From NCBI RefSeq assembly GCF_900185645.1, contig NZ_FYAM01000023.1, forward strand, positions 930,001 to 994,000: 64,000 nt of DNA. Reading direction: 5' to 3'. Below, one piece after another: positions 37,520 to 46,308 of this stretch. Below the pieces are notes generated by a model. That model worked only from the letters and a program-made list of their open reading frames with translations, was not told the origin of the DNA and ran no database searches. This stretch comes from Clostridium sp. BSD9I1 (GTDB lineage Bacteria > Bacillota > Clostridia > Clostridiales > Clostridiaceae). How positions within the stretch are numbered: the stretch's first letter is position 1; the number at the start of each line of letters is the position of its first letter. Position numbers and translations under genes: made by a program.

Positions 37520-37549
37520 AAAAGCTCCCTAAACATCTTAAGGAGCTTC
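37520..37549. terminator. Intrinsic terminator
   Basis: AAAGCTCC/GGAGCTT hairpin followed by a T-rich stretch, in the spacer after the exported protein gene (minus strand stop at 37648) and before the small membrane protein. Confidence 0.65.
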
Positions 37550-37647
37550 TTTACCTAAGCTATGAACTATTATTTTTAATTTTTCTATAAAACTCCTTCA
37601 CAGTAATTTACTACCGTGACGTTTCACTAGAAAATTTGGAAATACTT

Positions 37648-38406
37648 TTATTTACTTAAATATTCAGGTCTAGGAATGAAATCAATACTTTGCACTTGGA
37701 ATATTTCATCCTTATATATATATTTAATTATAAACTCTCCAACTCCTGGGTTTGTTCCTACACCTAAAAGAACTCTTGAATACAATATATTATTATTAGC
37801 TTCAAATCCAATATGATGTCCATATCCTGCTCCTAGGTCTTCATAAGGTAACGCTGTCATACCCCTTTTGTTTAGCACTGTTTTTTTATTATTTAATATT
37901 ATTATTACTTGCTCAGGGGAATTTTCCAGGTGAGCATTCTTATGCAGAGGAATTAAAGGATTTTCAACTAATAGTTCATAAAAAAATAAATCCTGTTTTA
38001 TTACGTGAACTTCTTCATCTTGTACTCCTGTACCATATCCCTTATTTAAAATAACTACAAGTTCATTTTTGCCATCTTTATTTAAATCTGAAAGTATCAA
38101 TTCAGGTTTACGGCTAGGGTTATCTACGTTTTCCCATTCAAAATACTTTTTCACATCATTTATTTCAAGTATAAAGCCTCTGTATCTTCCTTCGACTTCA
38201 TCATATTGTACATAATAGAGTTTAATATTTGAATTTGGTATTTCAGCAACAAGTCTTTTTTCATCCTCACCATATATACCATGCAAAACATTAATATAAT
38301 AATTTTGTGTGAGGTTACTATATGCCTTTATGTTTATATTGCTATACAAAGAAAATAATAATAAAAATACAAATGTAGCTTTAAAAACTACTACTTTTTT
38401 ATTCAT
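37648..38406 (-). CDS. Exported protein with Ca-binding-like repeat
   Basis: 252 residues with an N-terminal signal peptide (VVVFKATFVFLLLFSLYSNI, cleavage near NIKAYS). The mature region has LILSDLNKDGKNELVVILNKG near residue 105, an FG-GAP/dockerin-like DxNxDGxxE calcium loop also found in clostridial surface proteins. No other repeats are visible, and no enzyme motif. Likely secreted; function unknown. Confidence 0.7.
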   Translation of the reverse strand: MNKKVVVFKATFVFLLLFSLYSNINIKAYSNLTQNYYINVLHGIYGEDEKRLVAEIPNSNIKLYYVQYDEVEGRYRGFILEINDVKKYFEWENVDNPSRKPELILSDLNKDGKNELVVILNKGYGTGVQDEEVHVIKQDLFFYELLVENPLIPLHKNAHLENSPEQVIIILNNKKTVLNKRGMTALPYEDLGAGYGHHIGFEANNNILYSRVLLGVGTNPGVGEFIIKYIYKDEIFQVQSIDFIPRPEYLSK

Positions 38407-38529
38407 ACACCATCACCCACTATTCTTATCTATTTAAAAATAGTGTTAGGTATTTAAGTGCTTACTATGCTTATTTTAAGACGCAATAAATTACAATTGC
38501 CCATTTATCTAATTACATATTACTATGTA

Positions 38530-38860
38530 ACCCTTCGGGCCGCCGCCCTAAAAGATATTTATGTGATAATTTCTAAAACATCTTAGAAATTCAATTAGCT
38601 GAATTCCATTCTCTAGCAGTTTTCATGAAGGCATTTTTAATGCTGGAGAGTGTAGAATTTTTATCGTAGAAGGCATTGAATGAGCTTTAAAAGGGCTTTA
38701 TTTATAAATTCAAAATACCGTTAAGAGCCTCCTACTGTTTGAGCTTACGGCGAGTTTAGGAGGCTTAGGTATTTTACATTTATAAATATTAGCCCCTATT
38801 AGCGAAATGAACATCTTCCTAGATAAAAATTCTATACGACCCCCAGCATTAAAAATGTCG
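38530..38860. repeat. Dispersed palindrome element, copy E with module 4
   Basis: The left part (38530-38628) is module 4: CCGCCCTAAAAGAT, AATTTCTAAAACATCTTAG and TCTAGCAGTTTTCATGAAGG, also in copy G. The palindrome (38629-38860) runs in the opposite orientation to copies A, D and F. Its apical stem is AGCCTCC (38726-38732) with GGAGGCT (38759-38765), fully paired. The right end abuts the stop of the next minus-strand gene (38863). Confidence 0.85.
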
Positions 38861-38862
38861 TC

Positions 38863-39516
38863 CTATTTTGAACTCAGAGAACTTTTTGCTTCAAGGACTT
38901 CTTCTCTTGATAAATTACCTTTTTCTAAAGCAGCATCATCTAGTTTAAGCAAAGAATCATAAAATTCTTTTGCAAAGGTTATAGAATCTTCATCCTTGCC
39001 TGTAGCATCAAAAAGCTCATATAAATAGTCCTCCCCTGCTGCAAAATCTCCTACTTCTTTGTAGTAACTTATAATTCTTTGTAAAGTTTCTTGAGAAAGC
39101 ACATAACCTGAAGTCTTTTCTATTATATCGGGTATATCTTGAAAATACCTATCAAGATCAGTTTCTTTATCACATAAGAAAGCTTCAATAAATAAATTTA
39201 ACGCCTTTATATATATGTAAAAACTTTCGTTATCTTTTCCTTGAATAGCTAATATATGTGCTCTTTGCTCCAATAACTTTGATATTATAATAGCCTTATC
39301 TTTTTCAATTTCACCACCAACTTTTAATATATCAATTAAATTATCATTACTCATAGAATTGAAAAATAAGGAATTAAGTCTAAATAAGTTGCTAAATGTC
39401 TCGTCAATAAGCCGTAAAGCTGCATCGTAGTCTTTATCGTTTGTTAAATTAAGAACTTCCTCAAAGCTTTCTTCAAATTGATTTGTAAGTCTTTTAGAAA
39501 AGTTACTTTTAAGCAT
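38863..39516 (-). CDS. Helical-repeat protein, DUF6483-like
   Basis: 217-residue all-helical cytoplasmic protein with TPR-like pattern (NDKDYDAALRLIDETFSNLF; DNESFYIYIKALNLFIEAF; VGDFAAGEDYLYELFDAT). The N-terminus FSKRLTNQFEESFEEVL resembles the DUF6483 group of Firmicutes. ATG preceded by TGGAGGAATAG. Probably a protein-protein interaction module; role unknown. Its 3' end touches repeat copy E. Confidence 0.68.
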   Translation of the reverse strand: MLKSNFSKRLTNQFEESFEEVLNLTNDKDYDAALRLIDETFSNLFRLNSLFFNSMSNDNLIDILKVGGEIEKDKAIIISKLLEQRAHILAIQGKDNESFYIYIKALNLFIEAFLCDKETDLDRYFQDIPDIIEKTSGYVLSQETLQRIISYYKEVGDFAAGEDYLYELFDATGKDEDSITFAKEFYDSLLKLDDAALEKGNLSREEVLEAKSSLSSK

Positions 39517-39723
39517 AAAACTATTCCTCCATTTTAACTAAATTATTAACAGCTAAATTATACCATAACTTAAACTTCCATAATACTTCATTAAATTTTT
39601 GCATTATTAGTTTTATTATGTATATGTTATAATTTACATACATCACGGGTTAAAATGTGAAATATATATAAGTACTTTAATATTTTAAATAAAATAGAGA
39701 TTAATGAAAGGTAGTGAATAGGT

Positions 39724-40593
39724 ATGAGATATGAAGGAGTGGTATATAGACCTCCAAGTGAAGCGTATAGTTTAATAGTGCAGGCAACCGTAGGGTGTGC
39801 CCATAACAAATGTACATTTTGCAGTATGTATAAAGATAAGAAATTTAAAATCAGATCTCTAGAAGATATATTTATAGATTTAGAAACGGGACGTTCCCAC
39901 TATAAAAGAGTAGATAAAATTTTTCTAGCAGATGGCGATGCCCTAGTTCTTAAAACAGAAAATTTAAAATCTATTCTTAGAAAGATAAGGGAACTATTCC
40001 CTGAATGCACACGAGTTGGTATTTACGGAACACCAGGAGATATTTTAAGAAAAAGCATAGATGAGTTAAAAGAGCTTAAAAGTGAAGGTTTAGGAATTGT
40101 ATATCTTGGAGTAGAAAGCGGCAGTAATTTAATACTTCAAAATATCAAAAAAGGAGTTACTGCTGAGGAAATGATACAGGCAGGTAAAAAGATTAAAGAG
40201 AGCGGATTAACTTTATCTGCAACTCTTATTTCGGGGTTAGGTGGAAAAGAAAATTTAGAAGAACATGCTAAGGAGTCTGCAAAAGTCATAAGTGAAATTG
40301 ATCCTGATTATCTAGGACTTCTAACTCTTATGTTTGAGTCAGAAACCCCTCTATATAAAGAAGTTCAGGAAGGTAAATTTAAGCTTTTACAACCAAGTGA
40401 AATAATGATGGAAACAAAGCTTTTAATAGAAAATTTAAAGGTTACAAACTGCGTATTTAGAAGTAATCATGCCTCAAACTATGTATCTCTTAAAGGCACT
40501 TTACCAGAGGATAGAGAAAATCTTCTAAATAAAATAAACTCCGTTCTTCAAGGAAATCAAGGTTATAAAAGCGAAGCCTTTAGAGCACTATAA
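39724..40593 (+). CDS. Radical SAM protein with CX4CX2C motif
   Basis: 289-residue radical SAM enzyme. The cluster motif reads GCAHNKCTFCSMYK, i.e. CX4CX2C, one residue longer than the standard CX3CX2C. The N-terminus YEGVVYRPPSEAYSLIVQAT and the SAM-barrel segments IFLADGDALVL, RVGIYGTPGDIL and GIVYLGVESGSNLILQNIKKG are those of a widespread uncharacterised family of anaerobes within the Elp3/MiaB/NifB-type radical SAM group. ATG preceded by AAAGGTAGTG. Function unknown; the gene stands alone. Confidence 0.85.
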   Translation: MRYEGVVYRPPSEAYSLIVQATVGCAHNKCTFCSMYKDKKFKIRSLEDIFIDLETGRSHYKRVDKIFLADGDALVLKTENLKSILRKIRELFPECTRVGIYGTPGDILRKSIDELKELKSEGLGIVYLGVESGSNLILQNIKKGVTAEEMIQAGKKIKESGLTLSATLISGLGGKENLEEHAKESAKVISEIDPDYLGLLTLMFESETPLYKEVQEGKFKLLQPSEIMMETKLLIENLKVTNCVFRSNHASNYVSLKGTLPEDRENLLNKINSVLQGNQGYKSEAFRAL

Positions 40594-40604
40594 AAGGATA
40601 TTAC

Positions 40605-40837
40605 GACATATTTAATGTTGAACCTATCGTATGCGATTTGCATTTAAGAAGGCGTTCACTACGTAAAGAAGCTCTAATATTTATGAATTTAAATCACCTA
40701 AACTTTTTAAACTCGCTGCCGCTCAGACAGTAAAAAGTTCTTTACGGTGTTTTAAATTCATAAATAAAGAGCTTCTAATTGCTTGTTCAAAGTCTTCTAC
40801 AATGCAAATCCCATACTAAATTCAGCATTAAAATGTC
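40605..40837. repeat. Dispersed palindrome element, copy F
   Basis: Ends GACATATTTAATGTTGAA and TTCAGCATTAAAATGTC, GTTGAA subtype as in A and B. Arms GAAGCTCTAATATTTATGAA and TTCATAAATAAAGAGCTTC pair. The apical stem AACTTTTT (40701-40708) pairs with AAAAAGTT (40732-40739), different from every other copy, around the same loop (ACTCGCTGCCGCTCAGACAG). Confidence 0.85.
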
Positions 40838-40864
40838 TCATGCACACTGCTGGTCGTAATATTT

Positions 40865-42316
40865 CTATGATTCTAAACTAGCTTTATTTGTATTCACCTT
40901 AACTGTAACCTTTTTAGCTGTCATTAGGAACCATGTTAGAGCTAAAATTGCTCCTATTATTCCTGCTGGCAATCCAATTCCCATTGATAATTTAAATCCT
41001 TCTGGCGCAACTATTATATAAGTTATACATACTGCAGTCATAAATACAGCTGGTACTGATGCCATCCAATGACTTCTTCCTTTATAAACTAAATACATTG
41101 CAGATGTCCAAAGAACTATTGTAGCTAATGTCTGATTTGACCATCCAAAGTATCTCCATACTATTCCAAAGTCAATTTGTGTTAAAATAAATCCTATTAT
41201 AAATAATGGTATACTAATCATTAACCTGTTTTTTATAGATTCTTGCTTAAAGTTTATAGAATCGGCTATTGTAAGTCTTGCACTTCTAAACGCTGTATCC
41301 CCTGAAGTTATAGGACATGCTACAACTCCAAGTATTGCAAGTATTCCACCAATTTTTCCTAGTAAACTATTACATATTATATTTACAACTGCACCCGCAT
41401 TGTTACCGTTTTCTGCCATGAACTTAGTAAGTCCTTCAACTCCTCCAAAGAAAGTCATTGATGCAGCTGCCCATACTAGTGCAATTATTCCTTCTGCTAT
41501 CATTGAACCATAAAATATTCTTCTGCCTTGTCTTTCACTTGTAATGCATCTAGCCATTAGTGGTGATTGTGTTGAATGGAATCCTGAAATCGCTCCACAA
41601 GCTATTGTTATGAATAGCATTGGAAATAATGGATAATTTTTTGGATTAACATGCATATTGTTAAGATTTCCTGCAATTTCTGGTATATTATATCCACCTA
41701 TTATTAAAGCTCCACCTACTCCTACACACATTATTAATAAACATAATCCAAATAAAGGATAAACTTTTCCTATCAGCTTGTCTATTGGAACAAGAGTAGC
41801 TATTATATAATACGCAAATATTATATATAGAAAAGTTTTAAGTCCTATAGAAGGTACTAGTCCATTTAAGATTCCTGCTGGTCCACTTACAAATACAACC
41901 CCTGTAAGAACAAGTAGTATGACTGAAAATACTCTCATAAAGTTTTTAAAACCCTTACCTAAATATTTTCCTACAACTTCTGGAATACTTGCTCCATCAT
42001 GTCTTACTGATAGCATTCCTGAAAAATAATCATGTACTCCTCCTGCAAAGATAGATCCAAATACAATCCATAAGAATGCAGATGGCCCCCACATTGCTCC
42101 TGAAATTGCTCCAAATATAGGTCCAAGTCCTGCTATATTTAAAAACTGAATTAAGAATATTTTCCATTCAGGCATTGGTACAAAGTCAACACCATCTTCG
42201 AGTCTTATTGCTGGTGTTTTTATTTTGTCGTCTGCCCCGAAAAGCTTTTCAACAACTTTACCATAAATAAAATAACCAACTATTAACGCAATAATTGAAA
42301 GTATAAATGATATCAT
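40865..42316 (-). CDS. cstA: CstA-family carbon starvation/peptide or pyruvate transporter
   Basis: 483-residue CstA-family membrane protein with about 13 helices: FLIQFLNIAGLGPIFGAISGAMWGPSAFLWIVFGSIFAGGVHDYFSGMLSVRHDGASIPEVVG (residues 52-115) is the family hallmark. Members include BtsT, the pyruvate transporter, and CstA, a peptide/pyruvate permease. A LytS/LytR-type two-component system lies immediately upstream on the same strand, as with BtsSR and BtsT, so pyruvate or a related carboxylate is a reasonable substrate guess. ATG preceded by GGGGGGAGAAGC. Confidence 0.87.
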   Translation of the reverse strand: MISFILSIIALIVGYFIYGKVVEKLFGADDKIKTPAIRLEDGVDFVPMPEWKIFLIQFLNIAGLGPIFGAISGAMWGPSAFLWIVFGSIFAGGVHDYFSGMLSVRHDGASIPEVVGKYLGKGFKNFMRVFSVILLVLTGVVFVSGPAGILNGLVPSIGLKTFLYIIFAYYIIATLVPIDKLIGKVYPLFGLCLLIMCVGVGGALIIGGYNIPEIAGNLNNMHVNPKNYPLFPMLFITIACGAISGFHSTQSPLMARCITSERQGRRIFYGSMIAEGIIALVWAAASMTFFGGVEGLTKFMAENGNNAGAVVNIICNSLLGKIGGILAILGVVACPITSGDTAFRSARLTIADSINFKQESIKNRLMISIPLFIIGFILTQIDFGIVWRYFGWSNQTLATIVLWTSAMYLVYKGRSHWMASVPAVFMTAVCITYIIVAPEGFKLSMGIGLPAGIIGAILALTWFLMTAKKVTVKVNTNKASLES

Positions 42317-42429
42317 GCTTCTCCCCCCATTTAAATTAAATTTTAAGCTATCACTTAACCTAAAGTTAATTCTATGGCTAAATTATACATAAATTTAATA
42401 GAATATTTTCATTTATTACGCCAAATAAC

Positions 42430-42472
42430 AAAAAAAGCACATAAAGTGCATTTATATGCCCATTAAGTGCTT
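42430..42472 (-). terminator. Terminator whose 5' arm lies in the regulator's last codons
   Basis: Minus strand AAGCACTTAATGGGCATATA then ATGCACTTTATGTGCTTTTTT: AGCAC/GTGCT closes a hairpin and a T-run follows. The 5' arm encodes the last residues (KHLMGI) and stop of the response regulator, so it separates the lyt genes from cstA transcription. Confidence 0.75.
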
Positions 42473-43171
42473 AAATGAATTTATATTATTTCTACTTACA
42501 GGTATTTCTCCTTCTATTCCTTTTAGTTTAATCATGTAGGTATTATTAAACCAAGGTATTATTTCTACTACTTTTTCTAAGTTTACTATATAGGATCTAT
42601 GAGTCTTAAAAAACATGTTTGTGGGAAGTCTTTTATAAATCTCTGATATACTACAATTTTCTATATAGCTGTCATTTGTAGTATAAATTAATGTCTCCCT
42701 TTCCTTTGCCTCGCAATAACAAATATCACAAATATCTATCACTTTTAACTTATTATTCTTCTTTAATGTAATTTTATTACCTATACATGGTGTATTTTGC
42801 TTTTCTTCTCTATCTTCTAAAGCTTCCAACTGCCTCAAGGTCCTTATAATCCGCTCTTCTGAATAAGGCTTTAAAATATAATCAAATGCTTTTATCTCAA
42901 AAGCATCTACTGCATGCTCTTTATATGCTGTTATAAAAACAACAAAGCTGTTCTTTTCAAAGTTATTAACTATTCGTGCCAAAGCAACGCCATCTAATTT
43001 AGGCATGTTTATATCTAAAAATATTATATCTGGCCTATTTTTTTCAATATATTCAAGCGCTTCTATAGAATCTTCAAATTCACCATCAATATCTATATTA
43101 CTAAATTCACGTATAAAGTGCTTCAACTCTTCTCTTGCTGGATATTCGTCATCTACAACTATACAATTCAT
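42452..43171 (-). CDS. LytTR-family response regulator
   Basis: 239-residue regulator. The N-terminal receiver domain has the acidic pocket (VVDDEYPA), phospho-acceptor Asp in IIFLDINMPKLDG near residue 55 and Lys in DYILKPYSEERI. The C-terminal LytTR DNA-binding domain (residues 130-236) contains FKTHRSYIVNLEKVVEIIPW. It starts 4 nt after the kinase gene and pairs with it. The adjacent CstA-type transporter gene is the likely target. ATG follows GAAAGGATG. Confidence 0.92.
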   Translation of the reverse strand: MNCIVVDDEYPAREELKHFIREFSNIDIDGEFEDSIEALEYIEKNRPDIIFLDINMPKLDGVALARIVNNFEKNSFVVFITAYKEHAVDAFEIKAFDYILKPYSEERIIRTLRQLEALEDREEKQNTPCIGNKITLKKNNKLKVIDICDICYCEAKERETLIYTTNDSYIENCSISEIYKRLPTNMFFKTHRSYIVNLEKVVEIIPWFNNTYMIKLKGIEGEIPVSRNNINSFKHLMGI

Positions 43172-43175
43172 AAAA

Positions 43176-44846
43176 TCATCCTTTCAATGTTTCCACTATA
43201 AAAGTAGTTCTAGTTCCTTTATCTAGCCTTTCCATTTGAAGTCCTTTTCCATAAAGATATTTTAATCTATTATTTACGTTGGATATTCCTATTTTATTTT
43301 CCTGCATATTGTCATTATATACTCTTTCTATAACTTTCTCTGAAATTCCTACTCCATCATCTTCAATAATAACTTTAGCTTTATTATTCGTTATCTTTTT
43401 CACGTAAATTTTAACAGTACCCCTTTTGTTTCCTTCTAAAATCCCATGTTTTACAGAATTCTCAACTATAGGCTGTATTATCAAGCTTGGTATTTTTATA
43501 TTTATATCTTCATCTATATCATAAATTACATTTAATTTATCTCCAAATCTAGCCTTTTCCACTTCTACGTATGCTTTGACTTGTTCTAACTCTTTATAAA
43601 TATCTACTAAATTATCCCCTATCTCTAAATTATATCTTAAATAAGTAGATAAATTAATAATAAGTTCCCTTGCTTTATCCGGATTTATACGCACAAATGA
43701 AATAATGGTATTTAAAGCATTAAATAAAAAATGAGGATTTATTTGAGTTTGCAGTGCTTTTATTTCAGCCTTAGTTGCCATTTCCTTAAGCTTCCCAAGC
43801 TTACTTATTTCAAGCTGTGTAGATATAATTTGTGAAAGACCTATTGCTAGATTTGTATTTCTAAAGGATATAGCATCTTCCTTACCATAATATATTTTTA
43901 AGGTGCCTATTATTTCATCTCCATCCTTTAATGGCGCTATAATAGCTGATCTTAATGGACACGTACCGCATGAACAATCTATTTGCTCTGCATTTGTTAA
44001 AATTAATATTTCCCCCTTTTCTATAACCTTTTCTGTGGCACCAGTTAAAATATCATTTCCCTTAATATGATGGTCCTCCCCCATGCCAACATGGGCTAGA
44101 ACGTATTTTTTATCCGTTATCGCTACTGCATCTGCATCAATGGATTCCCTTATAATTTCACAAATATTTTCAAAAGAATTGTTATTGATTTCTCTAAAGT
44201 ATGGTAATGTTTTATTAGCTATTTCTAGAGCTATCTTTGCTTGCTTTGCTGCAATTTGTTCTTTTTCTTCAAAAATATTTTGTATTAATAAAATTAATAT
44301 TGATATACCTATAGCATTTGTAAATACCATAGGGATATATATATATTTAACTATATTTAAAGCTGTAGAAAATGGCTTCGACATAATAAGAATTAATACC
44401 ATCTCTAAGCTTTGCATAAGTGCACCTCCAATAAGGCCATAAATCCACTTGTTTTTATAATTTGAGTACTTATAAAAAACACTGGTTACAATTCCTGAAA
44501 CAATTGTTGCAATAGCACATGGAACTGCAGTAAGAGTACCAATATTTATTAATAATCTATGCAGCCCCGCAATAATTCCAGATGCAATTCCTACAAAAGG
44601 CCCACAAAGTAACCCTCCAGCTACAACCCCGATAATTCTTGTATTTGCTATTGCACCATTTATATCCGTTCCCATATAAGTTCCTAGCACACCAAATCCA
44701 CCAAATATTATAGATAGAATAATTAAATCCTTCTTTTTAAATTTATCTTTTTGTATTATATTTTTAAAACTATTAGACCTTGATACAATAAATCCTACTA
44801 AAATCACATAACCCATATTATTAGTAAGATTTCTAATTAATTCCAT
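43176..44846 (-). CDS. LytS/BtsS-type sensor histidine kinase
   Basis: 556-residue membrane kinase. Residues 1-200 form a 5TMR-LYT sensor (IVGVVAGGLLCGPFVGIASGIIAGLHR with neighbouring helices). Residues 220-345 form a GAF domain with a cysteine cluster IDCSCGTCPLRSA. The His_kinase domain has QTQINPHFLFNALNTIISF with the phospho-acceptor His, and the ATPase domain has QPIVENSVKHGI and EDDGVGIS. ATG 44846 follows GGAGGTAATT. The layout matches pyruvate-sensing BtsS, and the CSCGTCP group in GAF may bind a metal or cluster. Confidence 0.9.
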   Translation of the reverse strand: MELIRNLTNNMGYVILVGFIVSRSNSFKNIIQKDKFKKKDLIILSIIFGGFGVLGTYMGTDINGAIANTRIIGVVAGGLLCGPFVGIASGIIAGLHRLLINIGTLTAVPCAIATIVSGIVTSVFYKYSNYKNKWIYGLIGGALMQSLEMVLILIMSKPFSTALNIVKYIYIPMVFTNAIGISILILLIQNIFEEKEQIAAKQAKIALEIANKTLPYFREINNNSFENICEIIRESIDADAVAITDKKYVLAHVGMGEDHHIKGNDILTGATEKVIEKGEILILTNAEQIDCSCGTCPLRSAIIAPLKDGDEIIGTLKIYYGKEDAISFRNTNLAIGLSQIISTQLEISKLGKLKEMATKAEIKALQTQINPHFLFNALNTIISFVRINPDKARELIINLSTYLRYNLEIGDNLVDIYKELEQVKAYVEVEKARFGDKLNVIYDIDEDINIKIPSLIIQPIVENSVKHGILEGNKRGTVKIYVKKITNNKAKVIIEDDGVGISEKVIERVYNDNMQENKIGISNVNNRLKYLYGKGLQMERLDKGTRTTFIVETLKG

Positions 44847-45111
44847 AATTACCTCCATCTCCTACGCTTAAACTAAAAACATCTTTTCCAAATTATTTTA
44901 TTTTGTATACACTAGCACTTCACTTATAATATATACAATTATAGCATAATCATTTATGTTTTATTTTAGAGTTTTTTTGCAAAACTATTGCATAATTATA
45001 AACACCATGCTATACTAACATCAATTTAAAACACAGTTGGATATTGCTAAGTTACTCCATAGAGGTGCTGTAATTAAAGACCTTAGCATTTTTAAAAGGA
45101 GATGTATTAAA

Positions 45112-46236
45112 ATGAATGTAAAAGATATTATCTTAAGTAACCTTTCTGAAATTAAGAATTTGAGAAAAATCTTGCATAAAAATGCAGAACTAGCTCATAA
45201 GGAATTTAAAACTCAAAAAATAATAATGGAAATACTTGAAGATTTAAATATAAAATATAGCCCTTGTGCTGGAACAGGTGTTGTAGGAGAATTAAATACT
45301 GATGCGACTTGCATAGGTGTTAGATCTGACATAGATGCTCTTCCTATAAATGGAGTATTTCATGGTTGTGGACATGACTATCATACAGCTATAGCACTTG
45401 GAACTGCAATGGTACTAAAAGAAATGGGCTTTGATAAATGTGTTAAGTTTTTATTTCAACCTGCTGAAGAGCTAGATGGTGGCGCCTACCCTATGATTCA
45501 GGAGGGGGCTTTAAAAAATCCTGAAGTTAAATATATGATAGGTTTTCATGTTTGGCCTAATTTAGAAGTCGGAAAAATAGAAGCTCCTGATGGTCCTTCT
45601 ATGGCTTCCGTAGATGACTTTTCTATAAAATTCAAAGGCGTTGGTGGTCATGCTGCTATGCCTCATTTATGTAAAAATCCTATTTATCCCGCTATGGACT
45701 TTATACAAACTATGAATAATAAAACCAAAATGGAAGTAAATCCTTTAAACCCTCATGTATTAACTTTTTCATCAATTAATGCAAATAACACCGCATCTAA
45801 TGTAATACCTGAAAAAATAGAGGTACTTGGAACTTTAAGAACCTTTGATACGGCTCTTGTTGATAAAATTAAAAAAGATTTATATGAAACCTGTGCTTTT
45901 TCAGCTAAAAAATATGATTGCGAATATGAATTAAACTTTCAAGTTGCATATCCTCCTTTAACTAATGATAAAGATTTATGTGACAAATTTTATAAATCTG
46001 CTGTGAATACTTTAGGTGAAGAAAATGTGTTAACTGCTGAAAAAACCTTTGGTGCAGAGGATTTTGCTTTCTTTGCTCACGAAGTACCTTCAGTACATTT
46101 TAGAGTAGGTATAAGTGATGACAAACAAGGTTTACATCCACTTCACTCCCCAGTGTTTGATGCAAATGATGATGCAATTTTTTATGCTATTTATACTATA
46201 GTAAACTTTATATTAGAAGTAAGTGATGAAATTTAG
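45112..46236 (+). CDS. M20-family amidohydrolase/aminoacylase
   Basis: 374-residue M20D metallohydrolase (hippurate hydrolase/IAA-amino-acid amidohydrolase type). The metal-site motif is HGCGHDYHTA near residue 80, with a catalytic Glu in FLFQPAEELDGGAYPM near residue 115, a dimerisation lid beginning VGGHAAMPH, and the last ligand in LHSP near residue 345. The Asp of the usual GCGHDxH is kept. ATG 45112 follows AAAAGGAGATG, while an upstream in-frame ATG at 45037 lacks a ribosome site. The gene lies between the lyt system and the Pdu operon but is read the other way; it likely deacylates amino acids. Confidence 0.88.
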   Translation: MNVKDIILSNLSEIKNLRKILHKNAELAHKEFKTQKIIMEILEDLNIKYSPCAGTGVVGELNTDATCIGVRSDIDALPINGVFHGCGHDYHTAIALGTAMVLKEMGFDKCVKFLFQPAEELDGGAYPMIQEGALKNPEVKYMIGFHVWPNLEVGKIEAPDGPSMASVDDFSIKFKGVGGHAAMPHLCKNPIYPAMDFIQTMNNKTKMEVNPLNPHVLTFSSINANNTASNVIPEKIEVLGTLRTFDTALVDKIKKDLYETCAFSAKKYDCEYELNFQVAYPPLTNDKDLCDKFYKSAVNTLGEENVLTAEKTFGAEDFAFFAHEVPSVHFRVGISDDKQGLHPLHSPVFDANDDAIFYAIYTIVNFILEVSDEI

Positions 46237-46260
46237 AATTTCTATCAATTTAAAAATAGA

Positions 46261-46299
46261 GAATCCCATATAGTATTTAATCAATACTATATGGGATTC
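46261..46299. terminator. Bidirectional terminator
   Basis: GAATCCCATATAGTATT and AATACTATATGGGATTC, a perfect 17-bp hairpin between the convergent amidohydrolase gene and the last Pdu operon gene. Confidence 0.85.
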
Positions 46300-46308
46300 T
46301 CTAAAAAT

